Positions 8,608 to 19,164 of a stretch of DNA of 64,000 nucleotides are shown one piece after another. Under the pieces are notes generated by a model. That model searched no databases, was not told the DNA's origin, and saw nothing but the letters and a program-made list of their open reading frames with translations. The position numbers and the translations under genes are program-made. The stretch lies in assembly GCA_964019425.1 (NCBI GenBank), contig OZ025831.1, positions 730,227 to 794,226 of the forward strand, in the 5' to 3' direction. Origin of the DNA: Flectonema sp. DT1601 (Eukaryota; Euglenozoa; Diplonemea; Diplonemida; Diplonemidae). Numbering within the stretch: the stretch's first letter is position 1; each line of letters starts with the position of its first letter.

Positions 8608-10338
8608 ATGGATCCCGTCGATGAGCTGAACCTAAAACTCGGGATTGGCCCACGTCGTCCACCCCTTCCCAGTGAACTCATGTCAAGAGGATATAAGGGA
8701 ATAAAACAAGTTGGGAAAGGAGCATTCGGAACCGCTAATCTAATTTTTAACGAGCGAACAGGGACGTACTACATCGCTAAAGAAGTTAACATCGGAGGGA
8801 TGACTGATAAGCAAAAAGCGGAGGTACAAAATGAGATTGATATCCTCTCTTCATTAGATCACCCGAATATTGTGAAGTACGAAGAGAGTCTTTCAGCAAC
8901 AAAAGTATACATTATAATGGAATACGCTGATGGAGGTGATTTAGGTGTGAGCATTAGAACAAAGAAAGCTTTGGCATCTCCTTTCTCTCATTCTGAAGCA
9001 GTTTTTCTATTCGGTCAGACGGCACTCGCTCTTAAATATCTTCATGAAAGAAAGATACTACATAGAGATCTGAAGCCTCAGAACGTTTTCCTAACCAAGT
9101 CAGGAATTGTTAAATTGGGTGATTTTGGTATCTCAACAGTCCTTCATTCAACACTGATGATGGCGAAGACTATTTGTGGTACTCCATTCTTCTTTTCACC
9201 GGAACTGTGTCAGGGACAGGCTTACAATAATAAATCAGATATCTGGGCACTCGGCTGTCTGTTGTTTGAACTCCTCTCATTAGACGTTCCCTTCAGAGGA
9301 GTAAATATGACGGATTTAATGAAGAAAATTGTATCTGATTCTACTCCTAACCTTCCATATTATTGTGATAAACGATGGGGGGAACTCATTGGACAGATGC
9401 TTCAAAAAGATCCTTCAAAGCGTCCAACTATTAAGGAAATTGTTTCAACTACTTTTCTGAAAGAACAGTTTGATTCAGCGGCGACTGACTTCGACAAGAA
9501 GGCTGATGATATCGCGAATGGAGGTAGCCCAGTACCATCTCCTACAAATGGTAGGCGTCGATCGACACCAGGATTTGGAAGACGATCACCCAGACATGAG
9601 GATAAAGTTGGTGATAAACCTGCTGCTTTACCACCAAAGCCAGTAGTCGCTGGGAGAAGGGAGTCTCAGTTACAGTCTTTGAGTGCATACCATGATGACC
9701 CTTCTATTCAAAAAGCTGTCGCATCTCTTGACAAAGTCATCGCTGTCGGTGAAAAGAAACAAATTAACTCGTCACCTGCAGTTCCAAAGAGAATTATTGA
9801 AGTACTTCCTTCACAACCTTTCGATCCTATTCAAGTGTCGACTCAGTGTCGATCAATTGCGTCAATCTTCCGTCAAATTGAAGAACGGCCAGTCAGTGAA
9901 ATAACTTCCCCACTCCTCGTTTCTCATATTAAAGGAATTGAGGAAGTCGCTAAAACTAAGGAAGAATCATCATCCGTGGAAGAGCCACTTGATAAGACTT
10001 CGTTTTCAGATAATTGGTGCTCTGGTCTGGATCTGACAGTTGCTGATGTACAACACGTTGATGAGAGTAATGTCAGAGTAGGAAGTGAGACCTTTAGTGT
10101 TTCTATAAAACGAAAACATTCTTCATCCGAACAGGAAGAACCTGTCGATGATGCCACAACTCTATCACAACTGGAGAACGCGCAGCATGAGATTAAGGAG
10201 CTCTGCGGTTCCCTTTCCGAAGAGAAAGGCCGTGCTTCTCGCTTACAGATGCAACTCGACGAACTGCGTGAGAAGTTCCTCGCCCTGACACAAGAGAATC
10301 TCACACTCAGAAGAACTATTAAACAAAACTCTACGTAA
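8608..10338 (+). CDS. NEK-like serine/threonine protein kinase
   Basis: 576 aa. The kinase domain occupies about residues 28-290: glycine loop GKGAFG (36-41), catalytic Lys58 in IAKEVNIG, HRDLKPQN (152-159), DFG (172-174), CGTPFFFSPEL activation-loop end, and SDIWALGCLLFELL. The IAKEVN, HRDLKPQNVFLT and DFGIS wording is typical of NIMA-related kinases, which control cilia, centrioles and mitosis. The region from 290 to 500 is Ser/Pro-rich and probably regulatory, and the last about 50 residues (AQHEIKELCGSLSEEKGRAS and on) are a coiled coil for dimerisation, as in many NEKs. All catalytic residues are intact, so it should be active. Acceptor-like ATTACAG ends at 8596, 11 nt before the start. 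Which NEK subtype is not resolvable. Confidence 0.9.
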   Translation: MDPVDELNLKLGIGPRRPPLPSELMSRGYKGIKQVGKGAFGTANLIFNERTGTYYIAKEVNIGGMTDKQKAEVQNEIDILSSLDHPNIVKYEESLSATKVYIIMEYADGGDLGVSIRTKKALASPFSHSEAVFLFGQTALALKYLHERKILHRDLKPQNVFLTKSGIVKLGDFGISTVLHSTLMMAKTICGTPFFFSPELCQGQAYNNKSDIWALGCLLFELLSLDVPFRGVNMTDLMKKIVSDSTPNLPYYCDKRWGELIGQMLQKDPSKRPTIKEIVSTTFLKEQFDSAATDFDKKADDIANGGSPVPSPTNGRRRSTPGFGRRSPRHEDKVGDKPAALPPKPVVAGRRESQLQSLSAYHDDPSIQKAVASLDKVIAVGEKKQINSSPAVPKRIIEVLPSQPFDPIQVSTQCRSIASIFRQIEERPVSEITSPLLVSHIKGIEEVAKTKEESSSVEEPLDKTSFSDNWCSGLDLTVADVQHVDESNVRVGSETFSVSIKRKHSSSEQEEPVDDATTLSQLENAQHEIKELCGSLSEEKGRASRLQMQLDELREKFLALTQENLTLRRTIKQNST

Positions 10339-10872
10339 ACATCACATCATCTCATGACTTAATAGAATTAGTCTTCTGTGTCTGAGCTACAAGTCTACGA
10401 GGGCTGTAGAAATGCTTTGTCACTTTCTGTGAGCTTCTGACGTCATTTACACAAATTGATAAGAAGCATGTAATGTAGGCTGGGATCTGTGGGTCTATTT
10501 TCATAGGCATGTAGAGTAAGTTAAACAGTTAATTATCTTTTGTTTCCCTTCTTATTCTTCTTAAGATGTTCTTTACAACGAGTTTTCTTTTTATATTACT
10601 TTAAAAAAGGAACCCTTGCCATAGTATTTCGGTATTTCAGTTTACACCTTTTAATTGTTACTAATATTATTTTGTAAAAAAAAATATAAGAAAAAGTTTA
10701 TTATTTACCCAAACCTCTCTCATCTTCCCCTCCTCGGAGAGTAAAATAGAAATCGGATCAGAGATAATATTTATTATTGTTTTGGTGTGATGATACACGG
10801 TGGTAAGAAGTAGAGAGGACAGTTCACCAAAGAAAAATAACACTCAAATTCCCACATCAGAAACTACACAAA
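10339..10872. other. intergenic region, no gene seen
   Basis: 534 bp of AT-rich spacer. CCCACATCAG ends at 10860, 12 nt before the next start. Confidence 0.6.
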
Positions 10873-11697
10873 ATGTTTGATTGGATATGGGGAAGTGGCA
10901 GCAGTGAACGAGACAACTCTGAAGCCTGGAAGCACACAACGGATATCATAGTTTTGAGTAAAGGAGGCAAGACTGGTGACACCACCTACGATGAACTAAG
11001 AGGTTCTGAAAGAACGAAATGGATTCAATGGAGAAGACGAATTAAAGTAACGATCAGAACACCAGAAGACTGCACAGAGGAATCTGTTCAAGTCTTCATT
11101 GGAGAAGACATTGTGAGGTGTTTGATTATGGGGAAGTATTTCATAGAATTACCCTTATTAAAACAAATAGACGCTACTAGAAGTGCGTGGTCACACTCAA
11201 AGAATAAATTATCAATATCACTTTATAAGAATACAGACTGCAGTGGTCAATGGAGTCATTTAGTTAACATCCCTTCACGTGAAAGTAGATCGTGGCTATC
11301 TTATGACTGGGACGGTCACACAGAAGAAGATGAGGAAGTTAGAATGAAGAAGTCAATGCAACGGCAAGCCATGAGACAGCATCAGGAAACTGCAAAGTAC
11401 TTGAGGATGTATGGTGACTTTCTTTTAAAGTTTATTGGTCAAAGTCACACTGCGAGTAAACTTTCGGATTCAGATGATTTGATACTTCTCGAGAAGCCAG
11501 CTACTAAATACCAACGACGTACTCGCATCAGACCAAAACCGCAATCTGCTGCACAACTTTTTGCGGAAACCATTCAAGCGGCTGGTATTAAACTTCCAAC
11601 ACCAGTAGAACCTGTTGGTCCAACTGATACCAGTAGCTGTGGATTGTCTTCAGAAGACGAAGCAACACCTCAGCAACCTGAGACTCTAGTCCCGTAG
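10873..11697 (+). CDS. CS (p23/NudC-like) domain protein
   Basis: 274 aa. Residues about 45-125 have the CS/HSP20-like beta-sandwich pattern: WIQWRRRIKVTIRTPED, SVQVFIGEDIVRCLIMG, YFIELPLLKQID, then W and KLSISLYK. CS domains serve as HSP90 co-chaperone or client-binding modules (p23, SGT1, NudC, dynein assembly factors). After it comes a charged, Gln/Met-rich helix (RMKKSMQRQAMRQHQE) and a disordered Pro/Thr-rich tail. No TPR, SGS or CHORD partner domain is seen, so the exact orthologue is open. Acceptor-like CATCAG ends at 10860. The domain assignment rests on the strand pattern and is moderately sure. Confidence 0.75.
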   Translation: MFDWIWGSGSSERDNSEAWKHTTDIIVLSKGGKTGDTTYDELRGSERTKWIQWRRRIKVTIRTPEDCTEESVQVFIGEDIVRCLIMGKYFIELPLLKQIDATRSAWSHSKNKLSISLYKNTDCSGQWSHLVNIPSRESRSWLSYDWDGHTEEDEEVRMKKSMQRQAMRQHQETAKYLRMYGDFLLKFIGQSHTASKLSDSDDLILLEKPATKYQRRTRIRPKPQSAAQLFAETIQAAGIKLPTPVEPVGPTDTSSCGLSSEDEATPQQPETLVP

Positions 11698-12684
11698 TTT
11701 TGTTTAGTTTCATCTTCTGAGCTAAAGACATCAACGGCAGATTCATATTAAAAGTATTTGTTAACAAGAGTGCCAACAGTTACGACATCTGCTGCATGAT
11801 ATTGACAACTAATTGTAGTCGACAACAGTGGCAGGTAATGTCGAGCTGCCGCTACTTTTTGATTCACCCCAGTCGCGAGAGCGATACCCCACTGTCTTCC
11901 GTCCTTTCTTTATCAGCAAAGCTGTTCTTCCTTTTCGTTGTTTAATTTGTCCTTTACAATTTTTCATTTATTCAATTGGTAGTGTGCCAAACGAGTTTAT
12001 GTTTTGTTGTGGCCACGCGATGTTGTTATTGATTGGTTGGTTGGAATCGTTTCCTTGATTTAAAGTTTTTTTTTTTTTTTTTTTTTGAACAATCCCCGTG
12101 AGGGAACAATTATAAGGTAATAATATTAGTAAGAAAAAAAAAACAACATTTTAAAAGTTCGGTAGTTGCGAATGCGAGTTACACAAAACTACCCAAACAG
12201 TTGGGTGGCTCTTTTACACTTCGCTCCTTTTTTATTTTATTTTAATTTTTGAATTTAACAAGTATTGTAAGAACGAAAAATAATGTTGGCAGCAAACGTA
12301 AACCTCCTTTAGCTTTATCAGTTTAAGTCGGTTCACGGTTTCTTGCACAAACAAAACATCACCAGTGTTATTACTATTTTCTGTGTAGTTTTCTAATATA
12401 AAGCCAATTATTTTATATTTCATTCATTATGGTATCGAACAATATACCGGTTGTCATCAACAAAGAAATACAGCTACGTGAGATGTTTGCGATACTTTTA
12501 CTCTTTTCTATTTTGGTTTGTCGTGGATTACTTTTTTCTTTTTCCGATTCTCGTTTTTCCAATTCATTTCACCACTTCAACAGAGTAGTAGTGACCTTGA
12601 AGAAAACATCACTGCTGTGAGTTGATTTATTTTATTTAGTACAAGTGGTTATTTAATTTCATAATTCCAGAAGGGTAGTATAAA
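11698..12684. other. intergenic region, no gene seen
   Basis: 987 bp, AT-rich, with a run of about 21 T from 12066. ORFs at 11828 (GTG start) and 12429 are short and unsupported. ATTCCAG ends at 12670, 14 nt before ATG 12685. Confidence 0.6.
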
Positions 12685-14292
12685 ATGCTAAGTACCCCCC
12701 CGAGGGGTATTGCCCCACTTGCTAATGTGCTGTCACCATTACCAGCCCCATCACATGTTCCAGTTGTAGCGACGGTGGATTTAGGATCACCTGAAGCTGT
12801 TGTTGGATTGATGAGAAGATCGCGTTCTCCTCCCATGGCGATGGCGCCGATGATACATCCAATGTTAGCACCTCCAGTAGTGTCGATTGTTGAAAGAGAG
12901 ATTGAGGCTGCTGCAGCAGCTGCACAAAACGCTGCAAAAGACGCCGAAAGAGAAATCGCCCTCGCATCCAGCGCACGTGACAATGTTAACATGAGCACTA
13001 CGATAGAAAGTCTACGAGGTACAGTTATCAATCTTGAGCAAAGGTTACGAGACTCTAATCAGGAACTCGATGTACTAACTCGTCAGAATTATGAAACCAG
13101 ATCGATAAATAGCGACCTCCAAAACAAGACTTCTCAACTAAACAGAGAAGTCCTTAACACAAAAGAAGAGTTGGAAAGATCATCACATCAATGCAGTCAC
13201 TTAGAATCAAGACTCATAACTTTAGAACGTGAGAAGGAACGACTTCGAGCTGATTTGATGGCATCGTCAACTGAAGGACGGTCACGGAGAGAAGTTGAGA
13301 TAGAGCTTTCGTCTGCAAGAATTGAAATGGATAAATTAAAACTTGAATGTGACAACAAGAGTCAGGCTCTAATTCAATCAAAGATGCAATGCGACCATTT
13401 AATTAGAGACAGAGATGCTATGGAGTCGAGTGTGAAAGCAGCGAATGCTCGCCTTGTTCAAATTGAGCAGGCTGCGAGGGATGCCGACCTGCTACGAATG
13501 GAAGTCGATCGCCTGACGGAACTCCTCCGACAAGCTCCAGTCACAGCTGAAGAGTACGCAGCAGAACTGGCTCGTCATAGACAAGCGATGGAAGAAATTC
13601 AGCGAAAATATGATGAGGAACTCCGCAGATCAGACTTCGTTCATGCCCGGCAATGCAATGATTTAGTTTCTAACATCGAAGAGGCTCGACAGCAACGCGA
13701 TGCTAAAATACGTGAAATAGCTGAATTAAAACTTGAAATAGAGAGGCTGGCTAAGGAAGTTGAATACCAACGAAATGAAGCTGCTATGGCGGCTGGTCTT
13801 CGAAAGGAAAAGGAATATCTAGAAATTGATCTCCGAAACCTGAAGTTAGAAATGGAGAAATTAAAAAAAGAAAATCAGCATCTTCGACAAGAAATGGAAA
13901 CACTTCAAAGTACTGAAGTGAGAAGAGGTTCAGATATGCAACAAGCATTTGAAGACCTTCGTGATGCCTACAACGCTATTCAATCAAAGAACGACCAGTA
14001 CAGAGCTCAACTTCGACAGGCTACTCAAGAGTTTAAGGTACTTGAAGATCGTCTTGGGCACGCTGAGAAAGAAACTTTCTACACTGCCCGCCATGCTGAC
14101 GGTACAAAACGCGCAGCAGCAGAACGAGAAAGACAAGCAGCCAACACTATCAATAATGCAGAGCATGCCTTAGCTGGTTACGTTCAAAGAAATCGTTCTT
14201 CGATAAAGAAATCAGAGAGGCCAACGATGGACCACACAATTCGATCGATGAGACAGTCAGTGAGAGCTCTTAGTGCTGGGAGAAGGAATTGA
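12685..14292 (+). CDS. long coiled-coil protein, unrecognised
   Basis: 535 aa. The first about 70 residues are Pro/Val/Met-rich and disordered. From about residue 70 to 490 it is an almost unbroken coiled coil rich in E, K, R, L and Q (for example SLRGTVINLEQRLRDSNQEL and EIAELKLEIERLAKEVEYQR). The C-terminus is basic (SIKKSERPTMDHTIRSMRQS and on, ending AGRRN). The architecture resembles structural proteins of centrioles, basal bodies or cytoskeletal roots, but coiled coils match each other by composition, so no orthologue is claimed. ATTCCAG ends at 12670, just upstream. The reading frame and codon use leave no doubt that it is coding. Confidence 0.85.
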   Translation: MLSTPPRGIAPLANVLSPLPAPSHVPVVATVDLGSPEAVVGLMRRSRSPPMAMAPMIHPMLAPPVVSIVEREIEAAAAAAQNAAKDAEREIALASSARDNVNMSTTIESLRGTVINLEQRLRDSNQELDVLTRQNYETRSINSDLQNKTSQLNREVLNTKEELERSSHQCSHLESRLITLEREKERLRADLMASSTEGRSRREVEIELSSARIEMDKLKLECDNKSQALIQSKMQCDHLIRDRDAMESSVKAANARLVQIEQAARDADLLRMEVDRLTELLRQAPVTAEEYAAELARHRQAMEEIQRKYDEELRRSDFVHARQCNDLVSNIEEARQQRDAKIREIAELKLEIERLAKEVEYQRNEAAMAAGLRKEKEYLEIDLRNLKLEMEKLKKENQHLRQEMETLQSTEVRRGSDMQQAFEDLRDAYNAIQSKNDQYRAQLRQATQEFKVLEDRLGHAEKETFYTARHADGTKRAAAERERQAANTINNAEHALAGYVQRNRSSIKKSERPTMDHTIRSMRQSVRALSAGRRN

Positions 14293-14727
14293 TAATGCTA
14301 TTTAAAGTTATTCATATTTGAGATAATGAAGTGAAGTGTATTCATCTTATCGTCTACTCACTGGGAAGCATTCATTACAAAACTGACCTGACGTTCACCA
14401 GTTGATTTACGTTTCGACTTGTTCTACATTTATAGATTGTTAAGTAATTTATTAAAATATTGTTCCTGAGTCTGTTGAGTAGATCTGATCTAACTGGAAT
14501 TCAAAACTCACGGGAATTATGTTGTTCACGGGTGAGCAACATTTCCCCACATACATTGCGAACAGCTTTATTACTTGTTTTAGGTGTTACCTCTTTCAAA
14601 GAGATAATTTTAGTAGAGTCCCCCTCTCCCATCTGTTGTACTTTTTATTAGATTACTTATTCAAACTAATTGTGATTGTTAGACTCTCAAAACATATTAT
14701 TATTCCGAACCAGTTAAAATATGCCAC
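14293..14727. other. intergenic region, no gene seen
   Basis: 435 bp. Two overlapping ORFs of 63-70 codons show no coding features. CGAACCAG ends at 14713, 14 nt before the next start. Confidence 0.55.
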
Positions 14728-17163
14728 ATGATTGACCCGTCGGTAGCAATTGTGTCGGAGAAGTTGCAGGTGTTCCTTAAATGGAGGGACCCTTCCTCAT
14801 TACCTCGAGTTAGTGAATTTTTAGAAAAGAGAAAGGGAAGAGAGTTTTATATATTTTTTGAATTGGAACAAGATCAGAAGTATGCGAACACTGCAGGATG
14901 GAGTTTGGTAAGAGATGCGATGATGCACTACAACCAAATGGCAAAGACAGGGAAAAATAAAGACCAGATTGACTTAGAAATTCAATCGTGGCATGCCAAA
15001 CATTTATCAAACTTAAAACACGATGGAGTGACTGGTGTCTTTACTCAGCTTTGGACTGAATTAGAAAACGTTGCGCCCTACTACAAACATCGTCGTGAAG
15101 TTGTTGTATTATTGTGTTCTGCTGGTTATATAAACGAAGTCTCTAATCTCGACACCGCACTAGCAGAGTGTTGGATGAAAGAACATATTTTCGTCAACTC
15201 AATGAAGCAACAGATTGGAGCAATTCAACAGTCAAATGATATGGTGAAGACTTGGATTATTTCATTTATTAAGAAGCATCAGCCTCATGAAGTTGAGCAG
15301 CTTATGAAACACCTCGCAGACCCTCAAAGTCAGTTATTGTTATTAGCGATGACATATTTAAGACAATATGCACCTGAAGAATATCAGAAAGTCGCTTTGT
15401 GGGACAAAACCTCTCCAAATAATATTAAAATAGCTCTCATTGACTACCTCAATCACAGAATGCCGAGTGATATGGAATTGGTTGAGAAGTACATTGCTGA
15501 GGTGCCTGATCAGCAGATTTTAGTTCAAAAGATTCTTCAAAAATACGAAACAGCTCAGATAGCAAGCTGGTGGGAATCAGCAGTCGCAGGAGGGAGGAGT
15601 TTATTTTTCCCTCCCTGGAGGAATAGTGATTTCCCAACAAATGCAATCCCAAAGGGAGAACAACTCATCTCATCAACTTCTGAACTAAAAGTTGTACCCT
15701 TACCTTGGGAAAATCCTCAGACAGCTTCTACCCCAGCAGTTCCACAACAACAGCAACGATCTGAACCTCAAGAAACTCAAAAACCTATTCCACAGGCAGC
15801 TACTGGGAGTGTCAACGCACGAAACAGAAGTCCTGAGGAAGTCATTTCTCTAATCAAATCTCGATGGTCTTCTAGACGAAATATTATTGATCAGGGACTC
15901 TCAACAAAACAAGAACCACCACCAACACCTTCTGAAGAACCAAAAGGTGTCTTAAAGGAATTATGGATCCGACTCGTGAGAGAGGAGAAGGACGCTGAAA
16001 CTCCAAAACTACGTCGGGGAGTTCGTCTACTCATTCCTCACGAATGGTCTTTCAAAGCTGAAGATGATGTTCAGTACGATGCGAATGTTTCAACAGCGAT
16101 GATGTTAAAACAACAACAGCAATCCTTCTGTAAACAATGTACTGAACATTGTACCAGCGCACTTCAGGAAATGGAACACGACTCGTCTGCCACGAACCTC
16201 CCGTACCTCGAACCGAAATCTGGAATAATTGAAATGACAAAAGGGAGTGGGACCCCAAAACCTTTTAATGGAGGATGGGTTCCCCGTTTCATGAAAGCAA
16301 CGACTTTTGGTGTTCATTGGTACCTCTCATCACAACATCAGCATATAAAGTTTCCTCTTCACTCAGTTCCGATTACACCTGAAGTATTATTTATTGAAAT
16401 GCCGTGTGCTCCTGCATTTCCTCAGGCGACACTTAACGAAGCAGGTTGGGAGACGTTTGGGATCCGGACTCGCAATCCAGATACCTTTTTTTGGATGCGC
16501 ACCAAGGACGACGCCTGGCGGCAGTACCTCAAGCAGGCATTTCGAATCGTCGCAGCACGTTCTCAGGAGAAAAGTACTCAGGCGCTGTCTGAGTCCTGGA
16601 CGCTGTGGCAAAATAGAATTCCAAAACTATTTGAAGTACACAAGAGAACATTACATGAGCTACAGAAGAATTTTCAACAGGCTGAGGAGGCCCAATTAGT
16701 TCTCTGCAACACCACTGAAAAGGCAACCCAGCAAGACAACATCAAAGATTGGAAGATAATACAAGCTTCTGCAGCAGAGTGCGCTGTGTCTGATCGCATT
16801 GAAGCTCTCAAAAAGACTGAACGTGAACGGGACAAGCTCCGTGCGGAGTTGGCGCTACTAAAGAAGCAGGCGAACCAATATCGTTTTGAAAACAATCGAA
16901 TTACTACACAATCTGCTGACTCTGTTGTTACCTTAGAACAGGAGCAGACTAGTCAACAACACGAAGTCGATAAAATTCTTCAAAAACTGCACACCGTTCG
17001 CAAGGAGTGCGCTGATGCCAAGGCAGAGACCGAACGTATTCAAGCCTTGATAAGTCCTCCTCCAAAAGAAGCCCCGGCAGTCCCCAGACTGTCAGTTCAT
17101 CGCCTTGTTGAATTGTCGCCATTTTCATGTGGCAGGAAAAGTGAGGCGAGGGAACTGTTGTGA
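14728..17163 (+). CDS. large protein of unknown function
   Basis: 811 aa, not recognised. Residues 1-320 look like a helical-repeat or RGS-like fold (EFLEKRKGREFYIFFELEQD, VVVLLCSAGYINEVSNLDTA, DPQSQLLLLAMTYLRQY). Residues 330-430 are Pro/Gln-rich linker. A second globular part (about 430-630) has many W, F and C residues and CKQCTEHC, which could bind metal with other residues. About 640-790 is coiled coil (RDKLRAELALLKKQANQYR). The end is basic with PRLSVHRL. An overlapping upstream ATG at 14721 is out of frame. The acceptor-like CCAG ends at 14713. Coding status is certain from length and composition; the role is unknown. Confidence 0.85.
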   Translation: MIDPSVAIVSEKLQVFLKWRDPSSLPRVSEFLEKRKGREFYIFFELEQDQKYANTAGWSLVRDAMMHYNQMAKTGKNKDQIDLEIQSWHAKHLSNLKHDGVTGVFTQLWTELENVAPYYKHRREVVVLLCSAGYINEVSNLDTALAECWMKEHIFVNSMKQQIGAIQQSNDMVKTWIISFIKKHQPHEVEQLMKHLADPQSQLLLLAMTYLRQYAPEEYQKVALWDKTSPNNIKIALIDYLNHRMPSDMELVEKYIAEVPDQQILVQKILQKYETAQIASWWESAVAGGRSLFFPPWRNSDFPTNAIPKGEQLISSTSELKVVPLPWENPQTASTPAVPQQQQRSEPQETQKPIPQAATGSVNARNRSPEEVISLIKSRWSSRRNIIDQGLSTKQEPPPTPSEEPKGVLKELWIRLVREEKDAETPKLRRGVRLLIPHEWSFKAEDDVQYDANVSTAMMLKQQQQSFCKQCTEHCTSALQEMEHDSSATNLPYLEPKSGIIEMTKGSGTPKPFNGGWVPRFMKATTFGVHWYLSSQHQHIKFPLHSVPITPEVLFIEMPCAPAFPQATLNEAGWETFGIRTRNPDTFFWMRTKDDAWRQYLKQAFRIVAARSQEKSTQALSESWTLWQNRIPKLFEVHKRTLHELQKNFQQAEEAQLVLCNTTEKATQQDNIKDWKIIQASAAECAVSDRIEALKKTERERDKLRAELALLKKQANQYRFENNRITTQSADSVVTLEQEQTSQQHEVDKILQKLHTVRKECADAKAETERIQALISPPPKEAPAVPRLSVHRLVELSPFSCGRKSEARELL

Positions 17164-17464
17164 AACTGGTCGAGTTCATTGTCTGGCTATTGAAGAGATC
17201 TTGAATTGTATAGTTGAGTAGTTTTGTAGTAATATTGTCTTTCTGTTGTTCTCTCTCATTCCTTTTGTTTCACTCCCCGCGGTCGAGATTTATTTTTAGT
17301 AGTTTTGTATTGTTTGTAACTCTCAGATTACTTGTTTCCAATAGTGTTGAGCTTATTAATTAATTCTTACACAGTTCGTATGAAGTCTTTTATGCGGCAG
17401 TCGCTTCGGCAATTGAAGAGCCAATCATCACAACGAATGACATTTCTTCAACAGATATTTAAAA
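17164..17464. other. intergenic region, no gene seen
   Basis: 301 bp spacer. CTTCAACAG ends at 17454, 10 nt before the ATG. The overlapping short ORF from 17332 is a shadow. Confidence 0.55.
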
Positions 17465-18913
17465 ATGTCGCTCCGATCACTAATACGGCAGGCCCGTTGG
17501 GCTGCTATTCGAACGCGTGGTTTTAAGGAAGGTGAATGGGGTCCTTCAACACCCACAGAAGTATATAATAAACTAATAGAATCGGGTAATATAATTGAAG
17601 ATAGCAAACAGAGACAGCTACTCAATTTACTTCAGCAGATGTACGATGGAGTTGTTTGGAATAAAAATAATAAAGATGAATCAAGTACTTTATGGAAAAT
17701 GTTTAAAAACACTGTTGAAACAATAAAAGAAAGAAACAAGTCAACAACAACAATTGTAAATTCCGATACAAACATAAATAAAGGATTATACATCCACGGT
17801 GATGTTGGATGTGGTAAGACTATGTTAATGGACATATTCTTCAGATGCATTCCAACTAAAAGAAAACTTCGAATTCACTTACAAGCTTTTCTTTTAGATA
17901 CGTACAAAACTGTTCATCGCATTACTAATGAATACATGCAACTGACTGCTGATAAAAAAGAGGAAAGTGATGACATAATGGATATTTATGTGTCAGAAAT
18001 TACTTCAAATTATGATCTAATTTGTTTTGATGAGTTTCAAGTTCTTGATCCTGGAGACGCTGCGCTTCTCGCCAACTTATTTCAAAAACTATTCTCTCAT
18101 GATATCCTTGTCATATTTACGTCTAATAAGTCTCCGACTTTTTACTTATCTTTAGGAAGGCAGTATAATAGTTTCGTTAAACAACTTCACTCACATTGCA
18201 ACACCCACTCCTTGAGATCAACATACGAGGGAGGGGACTATCGGAAAGCTACCGGGACACAGACTTCAAAAACTTACTTATATCCAAATACTCAAAACAA
18301 TACGAGAATGTTATTACAACTTTTTAAAGATGTCGTCAAATCCGAAATTGAGTCTGGCAGCTTCTTAGAAAGCGTCGGGAGATCAATTCCCATTCCTCGT
18401 AGAGCTGGTGGAGTTGCTTTATTCACTTTTGCAGACTTGTGTGGTAATGATATCCCAAAGAGTCCTTCAGACTATCAGCTTATCGTTGAACAGTTTCATA
18501 CCATCTTTATTGTTGGAATTCCTGTCTTGAGTATGTTTAGAAGAAATGAAGCTCGTCGATTTATAAACCTCATTGATGAAATGTATCAATACAAAGTTAA
18601 GTTAATATGCACTGCTGAAGCTGATCTCAAGAACCTGTTCGCATATGAAACTCTTTCTGATGCAGCACTTCGTCAATCATCTCACTCTGCTGACTCTGAT
18701 GATTCTTCTTTTGATAGTCGAACTCTTTGGCGTTTTTCTGGAGAGGAAGACGTTTTTGCTTTTAAACGCGTAGAGTCGAGACTTGCTGAGATGTCAACAC
18801 ATGAGTACCTTTTATTACCTCATCTTAATTATGTAATTGATGATATTTATATTGAAATGTTGTTTACGAAAGAATTCGACGTTTCGAAAGAAAAATCATT
18901 TATCGACATCTGA
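17465..18913 (+). CDS. AFG1-like mitochondrial ATPase
   Basis: 482-aa AAA-like P-loop ATPase of the AFG1/LACE1 (ZapE) family, which in yeast and animals sits in mitochondria and helps degrade respiratory-chain subunits. The N-terminus (MSLRSLIRQARWAAIRTRGF) is a strong mitochondrial targeting sequence. Walker A is HGDVGCGKTML (about 112-122), followed by the family block LLDTYKTVHRIT; Walker B is LICFDEF with QVLDPGDAALL after it, then IFTSNKSP as sensor 1. Near the C-terminus the family hallmarks FTFADLCGNDIPKSPSDYQL, FIVGIPVL, FINLIDEMY and KLICTAEADLKNLF are all present. Length agrees with the family. Acceptor-like TTCAACAG ends at 17454. Very secure assignment; the name AFG1L is the human equivalent. 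Confidence 0.95.
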   Translation: MSLRSLIRQARWAAIRTRGFKEGEWGPSTPTEVYNKLIESGNIIEDSKQRQLLNLLQQMYDGVVWNKNNKDESSTLWKMFKNTVETIKERNKSTTTIVNSDTNINKGLYIHGDVGCGKTMLMDIFFRCIPTKRKLRIHLQAFLLDTYKTVHRITNEYMQLTADKKEESDDIMDIYVSEITSNYDLICFDEFQVLDPGDAALLANLFQKLFSHDILVIFTSNKSPTFYLSLGRQYNSFVKQLHSHCNTHSLRSTYEGGDYRKATGTQTSKTYLYPNTQNNTRMLLQLFKDVVKSEIESGSFLESVGRSIPIPRRAGGVALFTFADLCGNDIPKSPSDYQLIVEQFHTIFIVGIPVLSMFRRNEARRFINLIDEMYQYKVKLICTAEADLKNLFAYETLSDAALRQSSHSADSDDSSFDSRTLWRFSGEEDVFAFKRVESRLAEMSTHEYLLLPHLNYVIDDIYIEMLFTKEFDVSKEKSFIDI

Positions 18914-19164
18914 CAATACTATTCGGTAACGACATCTTATCTCTTTTGTGTGTTTTATTATTTTATTTTTAATATCGATTAGCTGCCTTGGGTAGGCTTA
19001 ACTATCCCTGTGCTGTGATGTCTGGTTTTTTGTTCTGTTTAGAGGCCGCTGCTACTTCAGCTACAACTTTCTGTGTGTTTGACCAACAGGTGATAATGTA
19101 GTTGAGTTTATGTTTATGTTTTTATTTTATTTATATCACTTCAGTTAATAAGTTGGGTAAGAAG

